Shown: piece after piece, positions 55,556 through 64,000 of the stretch
How the letters are laid out: each line of letters begins with the position of its first letter
Numbering within the stretch: position 1 is the stretch's first letter
Assembly: GCF_963678635.1 (NCBI RefSeq)
Contig: NC_087062.1
Span: 53,578,473-53,642,472, forward strand
DNA from: Symsagittifera roscoffensis
Lineage: Eukaryota; Xenacoelomorpha; Acoela; Convolutidae
Direction of reading: 5' to 3'
Length of the DNA: 64,000 nucleotides
Position numbers and translations under genes: made by a program
Notes under the pieces: model-generated
The model's database searches: none
Seen by the model: only the letters and a program-made list of their open reading frames with translations
Told to the model about the DNA's origin: nothing

Positions 55556-56171
55556 ACTCTCTGCAGACCCAGTAGCGAAGAAGTGACCGGGATAGGACCC
55601 TAACCATTTAATTTAGGATAAACAGTCATTAACTTCGGTTACTCATGCTTCACATGAGCCCCTCCTCCTAATTAACCCAGGCTTAAACATATCTAGTTTA
55701 GTAAGGTTAAAAAAGTATCTAACGATCAACTTGCGTTCTAATTATACCTGAACCTTTCGGAAGGATTTACTATTCTCCAATCCTCGATCACAAATCACAA
55801 CCTAAGTAAGATTAAGTAAGTTTTTCTTAACAAGAACCTTAGCCACCGAGAAAGTACAAAATCAATCTAACGAACTTCCAACCCGTCTATTTTCGACAAC
55901 TGATGTCCCAAATTATGATTACCTTACGAAAGTAGTAGGAACTAACATTTTAGGAATTATAAAGCCTAACACCTAGATTTTAACCATCATCCTGACACTT
56001 ATCTTAAGAGAAAATTTAAGAAATAAACCAACAATAGTACTCCACAATTCTTTAATTCAAAACACAAGATACCGTCTCGTAACTACACCACATAGACAGA
56101 AAACAGGACATATTAGATCAAAAAACAAAAAAAAAACCAGAAAGAAGGCAACAAAAACAAAACAAATAATC
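55556..56171 (+). other. 5' part of the Ty3-like element, non-coding
   Basis: C/A-rich on the plus strand (for example CCCAGTAGCGAAGAAGTGAC and CCCCTCCTCCTAATTAACCC). Possibly LTR or leader sequence. No open frame of note. Confidence 0.4.
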
Positions 56172-56200
56172 TACTATAAAAAAAATTTCTAAGACACGAA
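56172..56200 (+). repeat. 28-29 bp direct repeat flanking the 3.3-kb insertion (left)
   Basis: TACTATAAAAAAAATTTCTA plus AGACACGAA. Repeated at 59464-59491 with one A fewer. Unduplicated, it is retrotransposon sequence. Confidence 0.9.
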
Positions 56201-59200
56201 ACCACTTCCTCTACAATGCAGAAAACAAACTTACAGTTTTAAAGTTTAAAGACGAATTCCCGGGTGATATAATTACAGAATTCGTTGCATTGAAGCCAAA
56301 GCTTTGTTCAAGACTATCGCAAAGTAAGTACAATTCCTTCAAAATTACCGGCTCAAAATTGTTCAAAGAGCGCTTTTTATTTTCAAAAGTTAAAACATTT
56401 CAAAAAAAAAAAACATTTCGTTGAAAAAAAATTTGTAAAAAAAATTAGAAAAAAAACTTTTTTGAAAAAATGTGGATCTTCTGAAAAGGATGCGTACAAG
56501 CATTTTTTATTTTCAACTTCAAGTGTAAGTTTACAAAACAGTTAGATATAACATGATTAGTGAGCATCATTTTTATTAGATACACGTAAGCACTCAGCAT
56601 TTGGTAATGGCAATAAAACAAAACAAAATTCACGGAATTAAAAGTCGCTGGGGCACATTTGCCAATTAGAATAAATGGGAAATCAACTCGAGTCTTAGTT
56701 TGTAAAATAATTTAGATCATCAACAGCTTTCTTGTTCTTCCTTTTAAACATAACCGTAATCACTCAAAAATTAGTATTATTTGAACCCTTATTTTTAAAC
56801 CAACACTTTCTTAAATGTATAACCTTATTTCCCATAAAACTTAAATCTTAATCTAACATTCTTTCAAGGCATATCCTTGTTTTGTAACAACCTAAAATAT
56901 CTGTAAGTTAGATCATCAAGATTTTCATTGGATCTTCAATTTTTAAATTAGTTCAATTTTTTTAAAAAAGGTCCGATCATCCAAATTTTCTCTTTATCAG
57001 TCAGAACTATTTTGTTTTCCGCATCTCTTAATACAAGCGTCTAACGACTTCAAACGTCGATTCACCCTCCAACCCTTATCAGCGACCCAAGACTAATAGA
57101 AATTTTTGAAGAACTAAGCCTAGCCATGACTTTTTTGTTAAGTGCCGACCCTCGTTTTTATGCATCGCCTCAAAAGGGGTCCTGTGTCTGAGAGAGTTGG
57201 GTCTTTGACTTTTGGCAAAAAGACACAATTTTCAGATACCTTATTGGAAAAAAAAGGAAAAAAATTGGTCTATAAAATTATGGGGCCAGACAAAAATAAT
57301 CTTTTGTCGATTTATGGTTTGCGTAAAAAGGGTCAAAAAAATTCCATTGGGCTCTTGTAGATTCCGAATATGTATCAATTGATGAGTTAAATTTAGTATT
57401 CGAAATTTTAGGGCTATTTAAGTCTATCGTAGTTGTAGGGTTCGGCTCGAATTTTTTGAAATTCTGTTTCTCATCGAGAAATGATCCAATTTTCGAAAAC
57501 TCATCGGTTCTGCTCTTTCTCGAATTAAATTAACCGACTGGAAAATAAAACATTTTTTTAGGGCTAACTTTCCAACCCTTTTTGAAAAATCTGCAATAAA
57601 GTGTAGTTACAATGACAACCCGAATTTGATCGCGGTGATTCAGCTTCGAAAGAATAGAAAAATAAGTTTGAGCCAGGATCATGTTGTTTTTTTGATCAAA
57701 AAAATCTTTAGAGCTATTTACCACAATTTTACATTTTAGCCTTAGAGATGTCTTTTTTTGGCGGAAAAAATTAAACTTAGTTTTAGTATTTAGCCTAAGA
57801 TTTTTTTCAACTTTGATTTTGTTTGAAAATGATACGCACCTCACGTGTATTCATTAGTAAGAGCTTTTCAGCGAGCACTTCTTTGCTATAATGCGATTTT
57901 TAGATTTCGTGATATTCAAGTTTGAGCCAAAGGGAAATTTTAAATTTAATGATGAAATTATGCATGTGATTTCTCCATGAATTGTATAGTATATTAGTGG
58001 AGTAAATTGAAAATGAGCCGATTTTTTTGGTTCTAGGTTAGGGCTTTTTTGGTTCAATTTTAATTTGCTTGCCATCTGTTAGGTTATTGAAGCCAAAATT
58101 GTGTGAGTGAAATCTTCATAAAGTTTAAAAAACATTCTCAAAGAGAGAAACAAGTTTAGAAAAAAGTTTGGGTCATTCCACGATCTTCAATTTTGGCGTG
58201 AACACTGGACACCCTCTAATGAGATTAAACTTCACTGACGGGTTCAATCTGACCATCAAACTTATGAAAAATGATCCCTAAAGATTTCTAATGCACTTTA
58301 CAAAAGACTATATGTGGCAAAAGCAAGTATGATGAATTTTGACAAGAAAATTGAAAATTTTCCGAAAAAAATCGAACGTTGGCTATAGATATACCTTTGG
58401 TTATTTATAAAAAGTGTTAAATTTATGTTTTTTTTTCATTTCCACGTCTAACCAATAAAAATACCAATGACTCCTTATTCATCATAATGCACTTCTTAAA
58501 AGTTGAGTAAATTGAATTTGAGCAGATTTTTTTTTCGATGTTAGGGCTTTTTTGACCTAATTTTGAATTTTTCTTGGTCCCTTGGACTTATGAAGCTAAA
58601 ATTGTGTATTTGAGCTCCTCAGAGACTGTATAATTCAACCTTTTAGACTAAAAACAAGTTATAAAGTCTTTTAGTCGTTTCGTGATCTTCAATATTGGAG
58701 TGAAGACTGATCCTCTCGAACATGTTGTTCAATCAAAGAGAGTAAGCTTCACTGACGGATTTCTTCTGATCATCAAACCTTTGAAACACGATCCCCATAT
58801 CTGTCTAATGCTCTTTACAAAAGTCTCATATTAATTTTTAGCTTAAAACTAAATATGGCTAAAGCAAGTTTGATGATGTTTGACAAGAAAATTGAAAATT
58901 TTCAGAAAAAATCGAACTTTGGTGAAGATATAGCATTTGGTTAGCCATAAAACATTTTCACAACACATTTTTTGTTTTTCATGTTTCAGCAAAAAACTTT
59001 TTCCAACTACTCCTAGTTAATCAAAATGCAAATTTTAAAATGGGTAAATTGAAGTTGAGCCGATTTTTTGTGTTTCGAGGTTAGGGTTTTTTTCTACAGC
59101 ATTTTGATTTTTCCATCATCTATTGGACTTGTGAAGCTAAAATTGTGTAAGTGAACTCCTCATAGACTGTATAAAACAACCTCAATAAGTACAAATGCTT

Positions 59201-59464
59201 TAAAAAATTTTGGCCTATTTCACGATCAATTTCGGAGTTAATACTAATACTCTCGAACATATCGTTCAATGAGATGAAACTTCACTGACTGCATTTTTCT
59301 AGTTAATAAACCTCAATAAATTTTTGTGTCTCATAAACAGTTGTAAAACTGTCAGATAGTCTTCTGGCCCGAGAACCGTTTGTGGCTAAGTCAAGATGGA
59401 TGAAAATAAAAAAAAAATTTTTTTTCTTCAATTCAAATTTTGGCTAGAAGTTTGCTTTTGGTAT
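56201..59464 (+). repeat. 3.3-kb direct repeat, copy 2, inserted in the retrotransposon
   Basis: Polymerase tail (about 56201-56370), unique segment and satellite units as in copy 1. Copy 2 is shorter near 51320/56370 (A-run region) and longer near 57301 (CTTTTGTCGATTTATGG present only here). It carries retrotransposon sequence on both sides. Confidence 0.95.
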
Positions 59465-59491
59465 ACTATAAAAAAATTTCTAAGACACGAA
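59464..59491 (+). repeat. 28-29 bp direct repeat flanking the 3.3-kb insertion (right)
   Basis: Partner of 56172-56200. Confidence 0.9.
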
Positions 59492-61515
59492 ACGCAGTTT
59501 CGGAATCTGATACAACCATTATCCAAGAACTTCAAAATCTTCGAAATTTAATTGACGACAGAAATAAACCAATAAACCACCAAAAAAGGTTTTTTTTTCG
59601 AATCAGAATCTACAACACCATCATCTATAGAAGTTAAAACCAGAATGAAACATTTTCACCTTCGCAAACCAGTACGACACCATAATTGCAATCAACCAAT
59701 AAAGCATATTGAAAATTGAACATAAACCATAATACAGCACAAAAAAAAGGTTCAATACGACAAAAATTTTGATGATAGTTCTATTCTTCCCTTTGTCATT
59801 CACCCACAAAGCTATCCCGCTCGAGGACAAGTACAACATTGCCATAATCTGATAGCAAATTTGTTGAAAAAGTAAATAGACCATGCAAACAAGAATTTCC
59901 TGACGTTAAAATCAAGAGACAAGTACTCGATCACTATCTACAAGGCATTAGTAATATCATTTCAAATTACGGTATATTCACTAACGAAACTCTACCACCA
60001 CAATCATCAAATCAAACACCCTAAGGAATACAAACAGATGATATAGAATAAGATTTCTCCAAGGTTTTCACAGAAAATATCAAAAATCTACAACCCCAAA
60101 ATTCACAAAGGGCAAATTCAGACTTCACAAACGATGTTTTTTCCATCATTTATTGCCATGTTTCCAAATTAGAATGAAATGACAGACCATTTATTTCGAC
60201 AGCAACCATCTAGACACGCAATGGTAAGACAACAAATAAATCTTTTCTCACAATTCTTAGACTCAATCCGTGAATTACTCACTGAAATTGAAATATCACA
60301 AAAAAAAACTGATCTGTAAAGAATCCTAGCATGGTTCATAGTAAATTATTTTACACAACTTAGTTTCAACCTCACAGCAAGAAAAAATTTTCGACCACAT
60401 ATGGAAGATGAAAAAAAGTAGCAGACGAAACAGATTATGTATGGGACCCGGAATGATCTCATATTTTTATTGGTTTTCCAAATACATCAATAGGTACTAA
60501 TTCTACAGAAACATTTTACATTAACTCCACTCACAAGTGACACTATACCTCTAAATTGTAATACAATACTTAATGATAGAACAAGCAATAACTGCTTAAC
60601 TTCAATATTTATAAGTGCACATGAAACGCATAAAACCCATAAGGGAACTAGAAATTTGACACATTAAGACATCCAAAATCCATCACATTTCGTAAATGAT
60701 GAAGTAATTGAAACACTACCTGCAACAACACAGCAAAGTAATTCCCCTATCCACCCAACACTTACAACACCACATAACAAAATCAATACTATTTTTCCAC
60801 ACAAAAAAAAACATTGCAATCAACAGTTAAACCATCTTTCATCCCCAAATATTTGAAATTGAATTTCCAAACACCTAGAAAAATAATCAAAAAACGACAT
60901 AATTCTAAGAAAAACGCGCAAACGGTAATAATTTTTCTAATTATTTTTGAGTTTTTCAAAAATAACACTTTCAGCAATCCAATAGGAAAAACAATTTCTC
61001 CAACCCAAAATCACCCCCAGGAACATGAATAAACACAACATATAGCAAAACCAATTTCTCAATGATAAGCGAAAAACTCCGACAGACCACACTGAAAATG
61101 ACCAATTTTTTCTCAAAAAAAAACGTAACTATCAGGCAGATCACAAGAAGCCAACCACCTTTTTCTGAAGTTGAGCAACAATACTTCCAACAAAATCAAC
61201 AAAATTATAAAAATCAGCAAAAAACAATCACTGTAATTATATAATCAACTAGATGAATTTTTTCAACCAGACTTTTTGAACCTTACACGAACCTTCAACA
61301 ATCACGGCAACCAAAACAACGAAAATTTCAAAGACAAAATCAAGAACAGCCTAGTAATAATACACAACCACAAAACCATAAAAAGATTTCCAGATGATCA
61401 AACCGAATTAGCGAGAAACAAAATCTCATTACCCTATTACTTACAACAACACGAAAGTATAAAATATTCACTCACAAGTTTGACACAATGACGAAACACA
61501 GCAGAATCAGTACAA
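59492..61515 (+). other. 5' internal part of the Ty3-like element, no intact ORF
   Basis: A-rich. Short frames with many Asn and Gln (for example QQNQQNYKNQQK near 61190 and FNNHGNQNNENFKDK near 61300) suggest a low-complexity leader ORF or the N-terminal part of gag, broken many times. No domain recognised. Confidence 0.4.
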
Positions 61516-62330
61516 ATGACGAAAAATCCCTACCTTATGGGCGGATCATCTATAAGATCAAAAAAACGACCTACGGTATTTCCAGGAACAGATCCTGAGT
61601 ACTCAGTGGAAGAATATTCAAGTGCTGTCACAGCAAAATTTATCGTAAATATAGGCCTTGAACCTTTAAACACACCTCTACAACAAAACTGGATACATAG
61701 ACGTACAGCATTATTACACACCACACTCGATGGCGCAGCTCAAAATTGTTTTTCAGTTTTAACTGTAGAAATTAAACCCGATTGGAAACGATTTACAGAA
61801 AGTTCCACTCTGAACGAAACAAACAATATCAGAGGGTCTTCTGCAACGAAATTCTTACACTTCCGAACGAAGCAATAAAACAGCTCTTCATAAGAATAGA
61901 ATGCTAGTACGAAAAGATTGCTCTCCTAATACACAAGATTACGAATATACGAAAATGACAGAAAATCTAATGATGACTTTAAGACCACAATTACAAAAAA
62001 TTGCAATAAAAAGAGAGCATCACATCATCATGACTTCGAGAAGGTGATCTAGATTTCCGAAAACTAGTAAATAAATAAGAACAAACTGAAAGCACAAGGA
62101 AATTAGAGGAAACAGAAAATTTAAAGCTACACTACGCAAACAATGTTCAAACAACAACTTCACAAATTAATAATATCCAAGAATCTGACAATGATATAGC
62201 AGAAAGACTTACACAGACAGATCTTATGCATCTATGAAGAGAATCCAAATTTCAAAGTCAAATCAACAACATTCAAAAAATGGTGTAACTATTGTCGCAG
62301 ATATGGACATACGATTCTGAATGCAGGAAA
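61516..62330 (+). pseudogene. Gag of the Ty3-like retrotransposon, broken
   Basis: The capsid-like part is the 61516-61878 frame: FPGTDPEYSVEEY, IGLEPLNTPLQQNWIHRR and LHTTLDGAAQNCFSVL, the usual Ty3 gag order (fold start, R-rich helix, then A-x-x-W/C-F). It continues in other frames with TENLMMTLRPQLQKIAIK near 61980. A CCHC knuckle starts at 62283 (WCNYCRRYGHT), but its last Cys is thrown out of frame by a one-base loss near 62312. Would form the retrotransposon particle. At least four lesions. Confidence 0.8.
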
Positions 62331-62826
62331 AAAACAACAAAACAATTTAAACAGACCACGTAAACACAAAAAGCCAAGGGAATCTTTATATCAATTCATA
62401 AAAAATATAAGAATTTACGGAATAAAAAATTTCAAAGTGATAAAAGCTCAAAAAAACCACTCCCAAAAAAATATTTTAATAATATATCACAACCTATTGC
62501 TCAATTAACTTTTGCGGAAGCTCACCATTTTGAAAAAAATCACGAAATTATTCACAAAACAGATATTGCAGATCAAATAGTCAAAACAATCAGTCTCGAA
62601 ACAGTTAATCTAGATCAAATTGAAATAGAAGTAATTACTCAAAGTTTATAAGAAGCCGTTCATTTTCAAACTCTCCGAATAGACACTATGAGAAAATTGC
62701 ATAAAAAATGTTACAAAGACAAAAAATGAGGTCTCAAATAAATTCACGCTTTATACCAGCATAGAACCTAAATATAGTAACATTTGTTTTGATCCCCACT
62801 TTTACAATTCAAAAAAGAACACGGAC
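62331..62826 (+). other. Gag-to-pol junction, domains missing
   Basis: Broken frames such as SQPIAQLTFAEAHHFEKNHE and ETVNLDQIEIEVITQSL. The protease, reverse transcriptase and RNase H expected here are absent: only about 500 bp separate gag from the pre-integrase region, where roughly 2 kb would be normal. An internal deletion is inferred. Confidence 0.6.
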
Positions 62827-64000
62827 ATGATAAGTGTGTCAGGCAAAACAGTAACATCTCAAAAACACACAATCAAAAAAATATTTGATCTACCACATCT
62901 TTTAGATACTATTTCTTTACACAAAAAAAGAAATTCAAAAAAGTTTTTACCTAACACAGAAAACTTGGCACTTGACTTATTACAAAAATATCAAATTCTC
63001 GACCCTGTCATCGTACAACTTAAATTTTGGCATAAATACAAAACACAGACCATAAAAGCAAATATCACAATTTTAGGAAACAAATCTTTACTCCGTTTTT
63101 TTCGAAAATTTAACAAAACAACAAGATATGAAACCACTGATATTTTAGAACAGCAATATCAAGACACAAAAGTACCCTGTCTACCACTAAGCCTGATAAA
63201 AAATCGCATTTCATACAAAAGGACGTGTAGTATCAGAAAAAAATTTGAAAAAGTTCAGTGTATTGATTGCAATTTATGTCAAATAAACAAACTTTTCCAC
63301 GCCAAAAACAAATAGCAGAAAAACAAGTCTTTAAAGGATAAAGTCAATCATAGAAACTCATTCGATACAAATTGCCTTTGCCCTAAATCCCCCTCCTCAG
63401 AAGGAAACTAGTATATAATAGTTCTAATATATGCATTTGTACACTATGCAGCACTGAGTCCTGTACCCCCTTGTAACTCTTATTATGCTTACACAACACT
63501 ATATGGACACAGAATAGCAAATATTGGACTACCCGAAATCTTTCTTACAGATAATGAAACAGAATTGATCAAATACGAAATAATTACACAATGTCACCTT
63601 CACAATATGATTTATAAACCAAAAAAATGGTATGCCCCCAGGACAAACGTACTAATTGAAGGCATGAACCACTCACTACCACAATACCTTCAATGTACAA
63701 TTAACGGAAACGATATAAAAACACCGAAGGTTCAAGAGACTCAAAATAATTTCCAATACCATATAACACTCAAATTACCCCAACGTTTGATCTATCACCA
63801 TATGAAATGGTTTTTAAACAAAAACACGTAAACCAATAGTGTTCACAGCAATTTCCTCAAAAACGCACAAAGTAACTGTCAACCAAATATAGATTCAATT
63901 TGTTATAACTTACCACTCCACACTGATGTTGAAGATCTTTTTCATTACCCCCAAACATTAAATTTAGCCTCTGGAACACATACGGAATGGATTTTAAATA
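62827..64000 (+). pseudogene. Integrase region of the Ty3-like retrotransposon, broken, runs off window
   Basis: The 62827-63315 frame covers the pre-integrase part and the end of the HHCC finger (VQCIDCNLCQINK). The core (63411-63829) has TDNETEL with the second Asp at 63550-63552 and the Glu in IEGMNHSL at 63658-63660, an exact D-x35-E. The position of the first Asp reads LIYAFVHYAAL, i.e. Tyr (63430-63432), so the catalytic site is incomplete. After 63830 further frames (LASGTHTEW near 63970) continue past the window end. Several frameshifts. Integration function would be lost. Confidence 0.85.

Larger units (their letters stand above)
55556..64000 (+). mobile_element. Ty3-like LTR retrotransposon, decayed and truncated by the window
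   Basis: From about 55556 the plus strand becomes strongly A-rich and G-poor, a different composition from the DNA to the left, and stays so to the end of the window apart from the inserted 3.3-kb copy. It contains a gag-like ORF with a zinc knuckle and an integrase, but no protease, reverse transcriptase or RNase H motifs. I could not define LTRs or a primer-binding site; the 5' limit is a compositional estimate. Confidence 0.75.

Overview
This window looks like AT-rich, repeat-dominated DNA from a draft invertebrate animal genome. The eukaryotic and animal call rests on the mobile elements: a Polinton/Maverick with a double-jelly-roll capsid gene, FLYWCH-MULE, hAT and Tc1/mariner-like elements, a Ty3-like retrotransposon, tRNA-derived fragments, and a run of exactly 200 Ns at 30378-30577. 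I could not name the species. I found no intact host gene, rRNA, functional tRNA or CRISPR array. Nearly everything recognisable is a mobile element or its wreckage.

Layout. (1) 0.5-21.5 kb holds about 15 copies or fragments of one family of about 545 bp in both orientations, partly in head-to-tail tandems. It has subterminal inverted repeats and terminal stem-loops that fit a non-autonomous Helentron-type (HINE-like) rolling-circle family. Three DNA transposons sit inside copies of it: a TA-flanked Tc1/mariner-like element (1842-3105), a hAT remnant with an 8-bp target duplication (3751-4401), and a MULE whose terminal inverted repeats are built of tandem repeats and which also has an 8-bp target duplication (4547-6529). 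(2) 21.5-34.9 kb holds minisatellites, foldback structures, a retroelement zinc-knuckle remnant, a 250-bp direct repeat pair and tRNA-like fragments. (3) 35.0-51.6 kb is a decayed Polinton. On the minus strand, reading from the right: a duplicated ORF carrying an HYH motif, an unknown ORF, an exonuclease-like ORF, a packaging ATPase, a conserved tail/PX-like ORF, an integrase, a minor capsid protein, a small basic protein, the major capsid protein and an adenain-type protease. The protein-primed DNA polymerase B lies on the plus strand. Nearly every gene is broken by frameshifts or stops. (4) 51.1-59.5 kb contains a 3.3-kb segment (polymerase tail plus a degenerate 500-bp satellite) present twice in direct orientation. 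(5) 55.5-64.0 kb is an A-rich, decayed Ty3-like retrotransposon running off the window. Its gag and integrase are recognisable, but reverse transcriptase and RNase H are missing. The second 3.3-kb copy lies inside it, flanked by a 28-29 bp direct repeat.

Together the Polinton genes once specified a self-synthesising, virus-like element: integrase and protein-primed polymerase for integration and replication, and ATPase, protease and two capsid proteins for a particle. As it stands it cannot be functional unless most breaks are sequencing errors. Boundaries of old repeats are approximate. Family assignments come from motif recognition, not database searches.
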